DNA of 64,000 bases from Amylostereum areolatum (GCA_012932865.1 SAXG01000001.1:1973693-2037692); one strand, 5' to 3'. Positions 1 through 11,779 are shown, counted from the first letter of the stretch. The notes: generated by a model not told the origin, from the sequence alone. Numbers and translations are program-made.

Positions 1-1042
1 GAGCAAAAGCTCGACATTTAGCTCGACTGGCCAAGCCTTCGCGGTCACATACGTCCGTCCTTCTACATTTTCCTACATTTTCCATGGTCTCATGTGCCTA
101 CAGGGCTCCGGACAAGTATCAGGCAAACTTGTTGAAGACGTCGTATCTGTAGCTGGCCTCACAGTGTCATCGCAAGGCTTTGGCGCTGTTTCATCCGAGT
201 CTTCCGACTTCGACGATCAGCCCAACGATGGCCTCATAGGCATGGCCTTTGGCACCATCGCGCAGAGTCGTCGCGCGACTGTATTCGAGGGTCTCATCAA
301 GGAGCGCGCCGTCAAGTCGCCTCTCTTCGGCATTCACCTTGAGCGTCGGCATGCACAAGGATCTGAGGTCTGCTTTGGCTGTTACGACACAAGCAAGACC
401 ACTGGCGCGATTACTTGGGTTCCCGTCACGTCCAAGGTGTGTGAACCTGCGATGCTTTTGGATGAAGTTGGCTTACGTCTGTTTTAGACCTTACTGGTCC
501 TGTGGGCATGGATGGCGTGGTCGCGAATGGTCAAACCGCGAAGACGAACATCTACTGCTGCCATTGACACAGGCACTACACTCATCTACCTACCTTCAAC
601 CATTACGGCCCAGTTCTACAAGCTCATTGGCGGCAAGGCAGCGAATCAATATGGCAACGGTATGTCTCTCATCACTTACTGCTCGACCAGTTTATCGCTC
701 ATCTGTCTCGTTAGGGTTTTACACGTACCCCTGCTGCGACCTGCCCCCAAGGTCGCGCTCTCTCTCAACGGCCACAGCTTCTCCATCGCACTTACCGACT
801 TCAACCTCGGACGTACGAGCACGGGTTCCGCTGATTGTGTTGGCGGTATTCTCGCGCTCGGTGATGGCTTCCCGAGCAACCTCGCGATCGTCGGGGACGA
901 GTTCTTGAAGAGCTGTACGTGCCTCTCGCGTTTCCTTAGGCGGGATCATAAACTGACGATGTTGTTTGCAGGGTATTCCATTTACGACTACTCCAACGGT
1001 GCTCGAGTTGGATTTGCGCCCTCTATCAACAACCAGAGTTGA
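1..1042 (+). CDS. Pepsin-like aspartic protease (family A1), 5'-partial, reading frame damaged
   Basis: Aspartic endopeptidase of family A1, normally secreted or vacuolar. Exons read as 1-52, 104-436, 488-659, 715-914 and 972-1042 with GT..AG borders. Visible landmarks are YGSG at the flap region, NDGLIGMAF, the second catalytic motif AAIDTGTTLIYLP, DFNLG, NLAIVGDEFLKSWYSIYDY and GARVGFAPSINN at the end. The first catalytic Asp and signal peptide lie left of the window. In exon 3 the conserved TYWSVGMDG stretch is spread over all three frames: one extra base each near 491, 499 and 556 would explain it, and exon 4 seems to lack one base in the C run at 744-748. After those corrections the coding length is again a multiple of three. 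Two neighbouring genes show the same kind of breaks, so consensus error is more likely than true decay. Family call is firm; function of this copy is uncertain. Confidence 0.85.
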
Positions 1043-1238
1043 AGCTGGCCATGGAGTACCACCGTCTCGTTTCCCTGGGGTGAATTGTCACTGTAAAGCT
1101 CTATAATAGTTCGCCTTCCGAAATACATAATTCAGCCAAGTTTGTGTCATTGCGTAGGGGGGAGGGAGCTGGCAAACACGGTCATAACTTTTTTATTGGC
1201 GCAAAGCGGTCCTAGGTGTCTCTAGTCTGCCGCCTGGC
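1043..1238. other. Convergent 3' flank
   Basis: Short tail-to-tail spacer between the protease and the dehydratase gene. It should hold both 3' untranslated regions. I see no other feature. Confidence 0.5.
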
Positions 1239-2177
1239 CTACGAAGTCTTCGCCTTCGCCTTGTTTTTCGTGCCACCGCCAAGCACCTTGCGCCGCTGCT
1301 TGATCATGTACGCGTACATCACGTACAACCCTGCACACCCGTCAGCTCATCATCGTCCCTCCAAATCCGACCAAAGAGTGTACCCACCTGGCCACCAAAT
1401 CAGAAACAGCGCCGCGCGACCCCACGACTCGACGTCCCACGAACCCAGAGGCTTCCTCAAAGGCAGCGTCGCGAGACACACGAAAGCTTCGGAGCTCGCG
1501 CCGGTGATGTAGAGCAGATAGAACGTGGTGTAGCGCAGCCAGAGAAGGGGCCTGGGCTCGCTGCCGACCAGGCTCAACGCATAGAAGGTATACCGAATTA
1601 CTTCGGTGAACGACCAAGGAAAGAACCATGCTCGCGTAGAACGGCGAGGCTTGGGCCTGTTTGGTGTTGCGTGTCAGAGGGGGTTTGCACGATCAGAGTA
1701 GGACACACGCACGGAAGCGAAACGCGGCGCTATGGCCCAGACGAGGTACAGCCGACTCGCGACCTGCATCGCAGTCGTCTGCACTGGAGAACGCACGAAT
1801 CCCACCAATGCGTGAAGGACCTCGAGCATCGCTACGCTCTGGACATATTGCGTGTGTTGGCCTACCGCGGCATAGGTGCTTGTGGCGCGCACGTACACTG
1901 GCACAAGCGAGGGTGGGGTAAAGGATGGAACGGAGGTGGTGAGACGTTCATAAGTGGTGAGCGGCCTTGAAAGATGCTGGACGGTGTAGTAGAAGACGGT
2001 TGCCCAGCCGAAGGCGGAAAGGAGATTGAAGAGGACGAGATACGCTCTGACGACGATGTTAGGGCCTAGCAGACGCGTCAATGAGTGATAAACTGTCGCC
2101 AATTTCAAGGAGTACATACCTTTCTTGTGATCAGCCCCGTCTGGGGGTAATGGTTTGGAGCCCATGGTCACGGTCAT
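1239..2177 (-). CDS. PHS1: Very-long-chain 3-hydroxyacyl-CoA dehydratase (PHS1/HACD type), one frame break
   Basis: Multi-pass ER enzyme of the PTPLA/HACD family that dehydrates 3-hydroxyacyl-CoA in the third step of very-long-chain fatty acid elongation. Exons on the minus strand: 2177-2120, 2065-1713, 1656-1388, 1330-1239. Landmarks are YLVLFNLLSAFGWATVFYY, SVAMLEVLHALVGFVRSP, SRLYLVWAI, then the family signature WSFTEVIRYTFYAL with the conserved acidic and aromatic residues of the active site, WPGLYVMYAYMIKQRRK and a Lys-rich C-terminus that could serve as an ER-retrieval signal. Reading through exon 3 needs one base removed at about 1618-1619, where the sense strand reads ttcctt; with that correction the product is 256 residues, normal for the family. 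The enzyme is essential in yeast, so a consensus error is the likelier explanation. The ATG at 2177 was chosen because it opens the first exon in phase; MGSK at 2165 is an alternative. It is divergent from the AhpD-like gene. Confidence 0.9.
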
Positions 2178-3098
2178 GATAAGTTCAGACTCGCGACATT
2201 GAAAGTGCTGGAAAACAGAGACGCGAAAGGAATGACCATGTGACCATGCGAAAGTACGCGCGACCGAGGCTTGCTCGATTTCTCTTCTGACCACACGTCC
2301 ATGAGGGGTCCGGTCCCAATCGTATCTCAGGCTGAACCACCCTCCATCCTTTCCTGGACCTTGGAAATTCTCTTAACGAAGTTGACCGATTCCTGGAGAT
2401 CGAGAGGCACAAGAAACCCTTCAAGGATGCATATCATGGTGCTTTGATATTCGGGTGGTTTGGTGTTCCCCAACGCATGCCGAGTAACTTTTCGCTTCAA
2501 GCTTGACCACACCCTCTGGCCGACCGGAAACTGCAAGATGAGAACCGGCGTGCGAAGCGACCTGGAAAATGCCTGACTTTTACTGATAGGCTCGCCGCTC
2601 GTTCACTGGTGAGTATCTATAACCCAGTGAGTTTGGTTTCCAACCCTCTGTTCTTTCCAGTGTATAAAACTGCAGTCGCACAGGTGCTATTCGGTCAACA
2701 AGAACGTACGCCGAGTCTGGCGTATGCGCCGGCTCCTCCGTCGGTCGCGATCGTGCATGCTATCGCGACAATGGCGAACACGGATGCCAATCTCAGGGCT
2801 ATCAGTGTGCTCCGTTTCCCCTCCAAGTCGTCCATCCGGATTGTGCTGGAGAGCATTTCGGTCGTAGGTTGCATGCGGAATACCCCTCCAGCTACTCCTT
2901 GGCGATGGAATAATGCACTCTTCGAAGGACCTGGCTTCTCCCACGACCATGCTGACGCAGGGCCTGTTCATGTGCAGCAGTCTTCGCGGATCGCTAGATA
3001 TTCACACGAGCTCGGGCAGCAAGATGAATGCTTAAAACATGTCCAAGGAAACTACACCTCTAATGTCCTACTTCCCTCCTCCCCCCCTTGTCTCTGCC
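2178..3098. other. Intergenic region between divergent genes
   Basis: About 920 bases that must contain the promoters of PHS1 (minus) and the AhpD-like gene (plus). Open stretches here lack ATG starts or family features. I see no clear TATA box, repeat or RNA gene. Confidence 0.4.
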
Positions 3099-4010
3099 AT
3101 GTACGCCTTCAGTGCACTTCTCCTCCTGTCTAGCTGTGCTCTCAGCGTTTGGGGATATTCTGATGCATTCCCTCACCTGGCGCGACGCGACGACGATCTC
3201 CCGGCACGCGTCCCATATGTCTTCCCAGAACCCGGAACAGATGCAGTACGCCGAATCTCACTGTTCATTAATCGACTCGACCTCACGGCTTGCTATTCAG
3301 CTCGCAGATTCTATTCGTGCGCATAGACCCTAACAATACCCTCCTTGATCTGGATGGTGTCCTGTGAGTGCCTCATACCTTCTTTCCGCCTTTCGTGCTC
3401 ATTCTCGTGTTGCACTCCAGTCTCAATAGCGAGCCTCTCGCCGCTGCATGGGACCAAACCGCAGTCGTCATCAGGCAGAAAAATCCCCTCCCCGGAGACA
3501 TGCGCGAACTACTCGTGTGTTCATTTGCCTCCCTTCATAGTCCCGTGCCATTCACACAGACATCTTGCAGATTCTCCGCACGGCAGTCGTCAACAGTGCC
3601 GCTTACCAATGGTTCGCTTTTGCGTCTCACTCATGTCCTTCCAAATCCTGAAATCATCCTTCCTCGCAGGATCCAACATGAAAGCCCCGGACGCGAAGCT
3701 GGCCTGACGACGGCCCAACTCAGGACGATCCGCTTCACGCCCACCTTCTCCTCCCTGGCCAAAACCAAGCCGACCAATGCAACGCTCACACCTGCGCTCG
3801 CAGCCGCGCTCGATTTTGCCGACTGGACAGCTTCCTCGGTATACGTACCGGACGATGTGTACAACGGCCTCAAGACGGCAGCGAACCTCACGGACGTGCA
3901 GATGATCTACGCGAGTGCGACAGGCGGGTTTCTATGCGTTCGTAAGCCGGTTCACGGTTGGGCTGGACATGGACAGTAAGATGCGCGTTGCGGTTCCTAT
4001 TCCCGAGTGA
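3099..4010 (+). CDS. Secreted AhpD-like / carboxymuconolactone decarboxylase-fold protein, two frame breaks
   Basis: Fungal member of the AhpD/CMD fold, in which bacterial relatives are peroxidases or decarboxylases; the activity of this fungal branch is not established. Exons: 3099-3245, 3301-3363, 3421-3514, 3571-3611, 3670-4010. The N-terminus MYAFSALLLLSSCALSVWG looks like a signal peptide. Family features are PEPGTDA, LADSIRAHR, LDLDGVLLNSEPLAAAWDQ, the helix QWIQHESPGREAGLTTAQLR, DFADW, and the C-terminal YAFVSRFTVGLDM. No CxxC redox pair is visible. Two extra bases, at about 3331 and 3932, break the frame; without them the gene gives 227 residues ending at the TGA at 4008. The ATG at 3099 follows a pyrimidine-rich stretch and starts the signal peptide. 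Family assignment rests on pattern recognition of the central helix and C-terminus. Confidence 0.75.
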
Positions 4011-5348
4011 GGATGACGAGCCACTGGGTGGTGCTTAATTGCATATCACGTCGCATGTGCGCCTCACGGCTAGATTTTTTCTATAGATGATCTTGGATTG
4101 CGACAAATGTACATACTTACAGGCTCAACCGCAATTCTCAAACATAAATCCACGAACGTCAGCGTTCTGTACACGGTGGTCAATGGTAAAATCCACACAG
4201 AAAGTCGGGTATACGCAGTTACGGCGTTCTTGAAACCTTGGATGACACCTGCATCCGTGTTTTTGGACCCAAAATAGCCAGCCAGTGATGTCAAGCGGTC
4301 GCTGGTGCCAGTTCCAACGTTCGACTTACCAGTGAGCCTCCTCATGGACTGGAGCTTACGGCATGAGGCAAGTTGAGCGTCTTCGCATACGTCTGTCTCG
4401 ATTCTGCAAACCTTCACCTTGTTTGGCTTGGTGGTCTCGTATCCGTAAGCCGATTGATGGCCGTAGCCTCTACTACACCACGAACGCTTGGTGGTAGGTT
4501 TCTAGTAACGCCGTCCTTGTCGTCCTGGGCTGTTTGCTTGCAGAACAGCAATGACTCCTATCCTTATCGAAGGACTCTCACGACGCATCTTCCACGGTCG
4601 GGACCGGAATGAAACCGTCGATCCAGATGAGTCGATGTGTTGATAGAGCCGCGATAGAAGACGAGGAGATGAGAGCGGGTAACACGTGAAGGGATAGAAG
4701 CGAGCAGGAAAGACGGCAGATGACTTGGGTAAGGTGATATGACATCAGGCTGAAGCCGCCGGAGACCGTCAATCGAGCTGCAGTGCCCATGACAATTTCG
4801 GCGGGGGGCGGCTGGCGTCAGCGACGTGAAAGTGCGAAGGGCCGGGGTCAAGTCCGTGACTGGTGAGGGATGACGCATGTAGGCGAGCGGGAAAGTCATG
4901 GGAGGCTGAGGGAGAGACCACGGGAGCGGGCGCGAATGAAGGGTAGCAACGAGCTGCAACGAGGCCAAAGGATGTTTGAATGAGATGGAGCAGATAGAAG
5001 AGGAGGAGGAGGCCACGGCCGAACACGGGCCGTGATTGGCTGAGAGAGGGGGAGACTCGGCAGAGATGCGCCGCCGCCGGCGTGCGCCTTGTTGTGTTCC
5101 GTTCGCGCTCCTCCTTCTCCTGTGTTTTTTTCGTGGCCGGCGTCGGGTTCTTGTCCTTCGCAGACTCGCTGGAGAAGATCAGCACAGCGAGTCTCGCGAA
5201 CAAACTGCTGCTCACAACGTCCGCCATCGCTTCCCATCAAGTCCAGCCGCCTCGAGGCAAGCCACCCACAGCCCCAGACCCGTCCAATCCCTCCCTCTTC
5301 TTCTTTGCCGACTGCCACCCTTTCCTCAAACTCCTCCTTGCATTCGCC
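4011..5348. other. Intergenic region, no convincing gene
   Basis: About 1.3 kb. A minus-strand open stretch at 4417-4070 has possible intron borders and a hydrophobic segment, but I recognise no family and the exons are tiny. The last 250 bases before 5349 are rich in C and T, as expected just upstream of a fungal start codon. No ATG lies in frame upstream of 5349 in the adjoining open stretch. Confidence 0.4.
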
Positions 5349-8300
5349 ATGGGTGGCCTGGGCATCATGCTCGCCTCGAGGCCTTTTCATCAATGGTCCT
5401 CCTCTCTACTCACCTCTCCCATCGAAACCAGGCCAATGTTCCTCGTAACCGTTCTCGCCTTCATCGTTCTCGTTCTCGGTAAGTCCCCTTCCCTCTCCTC
5501 TTTTTTTCCTCCGTCCATTTTCCCGGGTTTTCATCGATATCGCCCCATCCTCCCCGCCTCGCTCTTTCTCCCTCCCGCCCTCTTCCCGTCTTCATGCGTC
5601 CGTGCTCGCTCATCGCGCTCCCCCTTCTCTTAGCTTACCTCTCAAATCCCTCCGAGACCTCCTTCCGCTCTTACCTCACAGAGCAATCCTTCCGACACCA
5701 TCTCTCCCGCCTCGACGAGGCCGACAACACCGATCACTCCGACTCCGAGGACTCTGGCGTACACTACTCTTCCCGGCGCTCGTCCCCAAGTGCCGCCTCG
5801 CTCGAGTCAGGCTCCTCCGCCGTCCATTTTTCCAATCGTGCTTCAGTCGCGCTTCGCACTCCAAAACACGACTTCCATTCTTTCGGGATTTTCACCATCG
5901 CCGCCGTCCTTCCGAGCGCAAAACCTCAACCCACTCGTACCGTCGCGTCCGGTGCTCTTGCCGCCCGCATCGATCTTGATGGATCATCGCTCAGGGATGT
6001 TTGGTTCGTGGGCGCGTTCGGAAGATGGTGGCGGGGTGGCATCGTCGACGCTTCCTGGCTCGCCCGCTCCCATCGCCGGTCCCCGTCCTCCAAGTGCGAC
6101 GACGAGGCCTGGTCCTCCGGCATCCTCAACGTCAAGGCCCTCGACAAACTGGACAAACACGACGGTACGTGCCCATCGATCGCATATACGTCTCGTACAC
6201 CTGTAATTGATATCTATCGTATCCGAATCCATCAGGCCTCCCCTTCCCTACCACAACCTCACCCTCACGCTCGGCACCCCGGCATGCGCCCCCCAAGCTT
6301 CGGGCAAGGGATCGCTCCCGTCCCCGTCCACCCGTCGTGCGCAGCTCTACGCCCCCACCGCTCCCAAAATCGGCCACATTACCCCTGCACACCCCTCGGA
6401 ATTCGCAATCGCTCACGGTCCCGCAAGCACCCATACCACAACCCGTGCACCCACCGCCTCATCCGCCACACCACAGCCCAGGAAACGGACCGCATATAGC
6501 CCCACCTCCCGCGACGTATGACAACGCCCCTGCCGTCGCGGACCTTTTGCGTCAGATCACCACCACAGGCAACGCCAATCACGACCTCCGTTCCCAATTG
6601 GCGGAGCATAATGCGGTGTCGACCACCGTGGAGAACGCGTTGAACGACGAGCTCGCAAGTGCGCGCGAGGCGAAACGTGTGGAGGATGCAGGACGTACCG
6701 AGCTCAAGGCGCGCACCAAGACTGTGGAGGAGAGCAAGCGCGTCGCCGAAGCCAGCAAACGCGAGGCGGAGCGCAGGCTTCGCGCCGCTCAAACGGCACG
6801 CGTGGACGCTCGAGCGCGGGCATCCAAGCTCGCCTCGGAGATCGCTGCCCTCGAACAGCGTATGTGCGCGGACAGAGAGGCGGCGGCTGCGGTCGCGGAC
6901 CAGTCGCGCAAAGAAGAAGAAGAGCTTGTGCAAAAGCTGGAAAGGCGCAAGAAGGAGGTGCGCGTCGCGGAGGATGTCGTCGCGGCGCTCAGTGCGCGGG
7001 CGCGGGCGTTGGAAGAGGATATAGCCAAGGAAATGGCCGCCCTCGAGGCGGCGCGGGAGCGCGCGGAGCTCATGAAGCAGGATCGCACCTTCTTGTCGCT
7101 CACCATTGCCAAACAGTCCGAACCAGGGGCGTGGGAGCCCATCCCCACCACCGAGTCCCCTACGCAAGACGCACCCCCTGCCCCCGTGGACTTCCTCCCT
7201 GACGTCTTCCCTACCCCGTTGGAAAAGGACTCGGAATGTCGCGATGGCAGCCGCAGCGGCAGCTCGGGCACAGACTCCGTCTCCGTCAGCTCACGTTCGC
7301 GCGAGGTGTCAGCCTCTCCTCGTCCCAGCCCCCTCAATCTGCATTCCATCTCCAACCTGCCTTATGGGGGCGCTCTGTCCAGCCTCGACGTGCTTGCACG
7401 GCGCGTCAAGGGCTACCCATTCGACGACGACCTGACGACGCTCCCGGCCCCTCCTCTCTCCAGCAACTTTTCCCCCTTCGACGCGGACACGGACACAGAT
7501 GCTTCCGAGACACAGAGCAGCAACTCGAACGGCAATGGTAGCAGCGGCAACAACAGCGCCTCGATTCTCGTTCAACGTAGCGCTCCCGTCGGAACGTCCA
7601 ATGTCTCGATCTCACCCACGTCCAACTCCCTCATCCCGAACAGTCTCATCCAATCGCTCGATCGCGCCGGAGCAAGCACCAGTTCTCTCTCGCTTTCGCT
7701 CACCGACTCCCCAGTCGATGGTCTCCCGTCCTCCTTCCAATCGGACAACGACGCCTTCCTCGAGCGTGATTGGCGGCGTCGTGCGCCGATAGACTCGAAA
7801 GCGGCTCCGGTGGGCTCTACGACAACCCTCAGCACACTCAACTCGTTCAATAATTCGTCCGTGCGCTCCACCACGACTTTGAACACGACGTATACCACTG
7901 GCGCGCTGAACACATCTCCGACCTCCGTCAAGGGCCTCCCTTTCGGTCTGAACGTCCAGGACGAATACGATCCCTTTGAGGTGCGCCCACCGGCCGCGAT
8001 GCACCGCGAGCGACTCGCGTCGGACCCGATCGACTCCTCGCGTGCATGGTCCATGCATACGCACACGCATGCCAACTCGACCTCGGATACGCCTGCTCGC
8101 CAGCAGGAGCGCACGCGGCACTGGTGGTCCGGCGGAGACAAGGACAAGGACAAAGAAAAGGAGCGAGAGAAGGAGAAAGGCCGCGGCAAGGGCCTCAACC
8201 CCGACGCCAAAGTCTTCCGGTTCTCCCGCCCCAAGCCCTCCTTCGCCGCGAGCGTGCCCGAGCCCCCCGCCCGGGCGCACCAACACGTTCCGTTCGACAG

Positions 8301-8709
8301 CCTGAACCCGTCGGCCTCGCTCCTCTCGCCTTCGCCCAACGTCGCGCCGAGCGTGGCCTCCTCCACCGGCCTTTTCTCGAACCTGACCATGCGCGCGTTC
8401 GCCCCGTCCCCGGCGGAGCGCGAGGCCTTGCATCGCGCGTTGGGAGGATCGACCAACGCGAGCTTGGAGAGGCTTCCGAGCCTGAGCGAGGTCGCGAGCA
8501 TGCCGGCCAGTCCGGCGCATGTGCACGCGCATGCGGCGACGGCGGTCCCGTTCGAGATGGGAGGGGTGGGGATCGGGATCGGGACGGGCGTGGGTGTCGG
8601 GGTGGACGGGCATGGGAAGCGGAGCTGGTTGCAGGGTTTCGTCACCGCGCCGCGTGGGGGCAAGATCAAGTTCAGTCCGTGGGGCGACGGCGAGGAAGAC
8701 CAGAGTTAA
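5349..8709 (+). CDS. Large membrane-anchored coiled-coil protein of unknown function
   Basis: I do not recognise a named family. Exons 5349-5478, 5634-6164 and 6236-8709 join in phase to a 1,044-residue protein. Residues 1-44 hold hydrophobic segments (PMFLVTVLAFIVLVLGAYL), followed by a patterned block NPSETSFRSYLTEQSFRHHL that looks conserved, then HSFGIFTIAAVLP, FVGAFGRWWRGG and EAWSSGILNVKALDKLD around residues 130-220. A Pro-rich linker leads into a long Ala/Glu/Lys/Arg-rich coiled coil at about residues 340-500. The C-terminal half is Ser/Thr-rich and low in complexity, ending in KRSWLQGFVTAPRGGKIKF. The start at 5349 is the first in-frame ATG. The patterned N-terminal half argues for a real membrane or organelle-contact role, but that is inference. 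The two halves could be separate genes only if the in-phase 6164/6236 junction were wrong. Confidence 0.8.
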
Positions 8710-11700
8710 ATGCGCGGCGTGAGTGGCGCAGACGAATCGCGGGGGTCAGTTGTTGTTGTGTTATTGTCGTCGGGGGAGGGGGGGCGTCCTTGTAGAAATG
8801 CGGCCTTTTGTGTAAGAAGTATCCATGGTGCGTGCGGCCTGGGGGAGGGGGGGGTGGGAACGGGGCTTGGTCGACGATAGCGCTTTATATATAAATGACA
8901 CACCGTTTATCAGCGGGGCGCGTGCGAGCGGGTTGCGGGGAGCCTTGAGGGAGGAGAATAGGGCGTTCGCGACTCCGAGGCGAGTACGTATATAGTACTC
9001 ATATAAACGGCGGCAAGGAACGAACTTGTGAGTATCAGCACCAGGCCCGCGGGAGGGGGCGCTGCGCAGCGTGTAATTTACCTGTGTGGTGCTTCAATGA
9101 ACGGCTGAGTTTCCGGATCTGAGTGTTGAGCTTGAGGCTGTTCGGGAGCTTGTACATACTTATGCGAGCGCCGAGTCCAAGGGACGGTCGTTTTGGAATT
9201 GGCAGGGCGTTATCGATCGTGTTCGTGAGTATTCAAAATATTCATCAGCAGGTCCAGATCTTAGCTGGAACCAGTGGGTGTCCTCTAATAAGTAACTATT
9301 GTGCATTATCTGTAGCCCGTAAGCGCGTTCACGATGACCGTTGAACGTTGGCGATGAGCGCTGAACTGCGCTGAGCATCCAAGACGGTGGGAACAAAAGT
9401 GAGGACCGGTGAGAGTATGTACGAAGATAGCGGCCGACAGAACGTCCAGAAACTGGAACCGTATCCCACTTGGGAACTGGGAGGTGGGAAGTGGGACTTC
9501 GCGAGAGCCAAATGTGTGAAATGCAACTCCCAAATTGCCAGAACGTCCAGAAACTGGAACCGTATCCCACTTGGGAACTGGGAGGTGGGAAGTGGGACTT
9601 CGCGAGAGCCAAATGTGTGAAATGCAACTCCCAAATTGCTTTCCCACAAACATTTGGGACGTTTTGCGGCCTTTGCCGAGAAACATGGGACTTTCGGCAG
9701 CTTTCGGCTTGGAAAAATATCCGTCTCTTGCGTATATAAGGCCCGAAGTAGTTTGACGGCAGGTTTCCCCGATGCCCCATTGCCCTCGTCGTCTGTGCGT
9801 CGGCGGTGGGACTCTTTGAATGAAATATGATTTGAACTTACGTAAACCCTAGCCCCCGATACAATGACGAGGCACCTCCGAAAGTTGACCTGCACCTCCT
9901 ACTACACTTCACACCGTTCCTTATAATCTCAGGAGTTGACACGGAGCCCGAACACCCTCGGTCCCTCGTTTCTTGATTATGAACTTGGTCGTGAAGCCGT
10001 GCACGCTGCCAGGGTGTTTCTTCCCACTTCTTCACATTCCCAAACGCGAACCTACATATACCGATGGCACTGCATCTGACAGGATAACCTTGGTCTCGTC
10101 CGAGAACGGCCGGAAACCGTCGTGTTCCAAACAATGGACTGAGTAGTATTAATAACTTACTACATGTCATGCACTCGAAATCAGAAATCTGGTGAGACGG
10201 GTGGCAGGTTCCTCGGGTCTCTATGTATAGATCTCACAGGGACTTGGGGTTTTTGTGAATGTTATTCGCGAGAAGAACTGCTGTACGCGGCAGAAGCCTC
10301 GTTGGTGAGATGTTTTGGGAGCCCCCATGATTAATCCTGGATTCCTACCACAAGTGTTCGACACGATGCATATGCGTGTTGTAGCACCGCGATCCGGAGG
10401 AAGTCCAGGAGTGTGGCACAAGATCCCAAGGTTGGTTGCGAGTTCTTACTACCCCGTGAGATCGCATCGTCACGGATTCGTACACCAAGCAACCCCCACG
10501 CGCACAACCGAAGAAACAAATGCAATTCGAGATATATATAGTCGTCGCTTTTCGTACCAGTTCGTGAACGGTAGATAAATTATAACGAGGCGGGGTTGGA
10601 TGGGCGGGCGGGGCGCCGTCCACTACCAAGCAGACAGCCAGGCTTCATGAGGGGCATACACCACGGACGCGCACGCCTACGACGGAGGGGGAGGGGGGCA
10701 AACAGAAGAGAAAGAAAGAAAAACGGAAGGAAATCATGTCACTCCCGTGGCACGTCTGCGTCTCAACCGTCGAGCGCACATCGGAAACAAAAACTTCGAA
10801 ACCAAGACCCGAACCCCCGTCCGCACACACACGAAAGCCCAAAGCGGAAGAAAACACCGGTGCGGAGGTAGGAGAAGGAGAAAAGGGAGGCTACGGACGA
10901 TGTAGAGTAGTCACTCGAGAAAGTACGTATTGTAAGTAGCTGGAGAAGGTGGGACGCGAGGAAGCGGGGAGCGGGCGGGTGAGGATGTGCGGAGTACGTA
11001 TCAGAGATGAAAGGTGCCGATGTATTGTAACGGGGCAGCGAAACGGGAGATGCGAGACGATAGAGAGAGGCTATAGCAATCAAAGGTATAAGGGTAACGA
11101 ACCCAGTCCGTAACGACCCACTGGGGCGCAAGTCCGAAACGAACGAAGGTGAGGAGGAGTGGAAGGAGTGGTGAGACCGTAGCGTGTATGAGATCCTGCC
11201 TGGCCCGCCGGCGACAAGCTGTGCGGAGGGAAGCGATGTGGACGTGAAAACACGAGGTGCGAATGTATGAATGATTCAGAGGCAACATCGACAAAATTTG
11301 TATGAAGGAACGAGCGGCGCGGATGTGCGAGGACAGGCGAGGAAACTAGACATTGAATGAGATCCGAAGAAGAGACGGGCGGGAAGGTGTGCAGCGGTGA
11401 TAAGGGGATGGAGGGACACTGCGAAAAGGGAGAAACGCGACCTAGCGTGATGGACGGTGGCGACGGAACGGAGTATTGTCCGAGGGACAAAGTTGATTGC
11501 GGGGTATAAAAAACTGAGTGTATGTACCAGATTGTGACCGAGAAGAGAAGACCGAGGAGGATGGAGGGATAGACGGAAGGCTGGGTGGAAGAGGAAGAGG
11601 GCAAAAAATACGAGTGATACGAGATTTACCCTTTACCCCTTGTATGCGCTGCCCTTCCTCGCTTTTGAACCTAGCGCCCAAAGGTAAGGAAAGGGCGAGC

Positions 11701-11779
11701 GCAAGGGCGTGGGCAAGAAGTGATTTTTGCTGGCCAGTGCGGTGCCGACGTGAATCCACCATCAACATCTATGCCTCGC
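8710..11779. other. Long intergenic region with a tandem repeat
   Basis: About 3 kb without a recognisable gene. It contains the 101-base duplication listed separately, a TATA-like gtatataagg near 9733 without a clear gene behind it, and GA/CT-rich sequence at 10.6-11.7 kb that is probably the 3' flank of the minus-strand phosphatase. The open stretches at 11.0-11.6 kb on the minus strand are Ser/Pro-rich and look like pyrimidine-tract artefacts. Confidence 0.4.
9438..9639. repeat. Perfect 101-base tandem duplication
   Basis: Bases 9438-9538 and 9539-9639 are identical by direct reading, each starting with cagaacgtccagaaactgga and ending with caactcccaaattgc. Each unit holds GC-rich runs of the type gggaactgggaggtgggaag. 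Perfect identity means a recent duplication or an assembly duplication. It begins about 95 bases upstream of a TATA-like gtatataagg. Confidence 0.95.

Noticed and set aside
4070..4417. Minus-strand hydrophobic ORF with possible splice sites
   Set aside because: Exons would be very short, no family is recognisable and the ends cannot be defined.
6164..6236. Apparent frame change at the second intron of the membrane/coiled-coil gene
   Set aside because: The splice phase leads directly into the long third exon without any stop; the competing frame ends at 6521.
7572..8669. Long minus-strand open frames opposite the membrane/coiled-coil gene
   Set aside because: They mirror a GC-rich real exon, have Arg/Gly-rich composition and no introns or domains.
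11080..11604. Minus-strand Ser/Pro-rich ORF downstream of the phosphatase
   Set aside because: Composition reflects a pyrimidine-rich 3' flank; no domain or start context.
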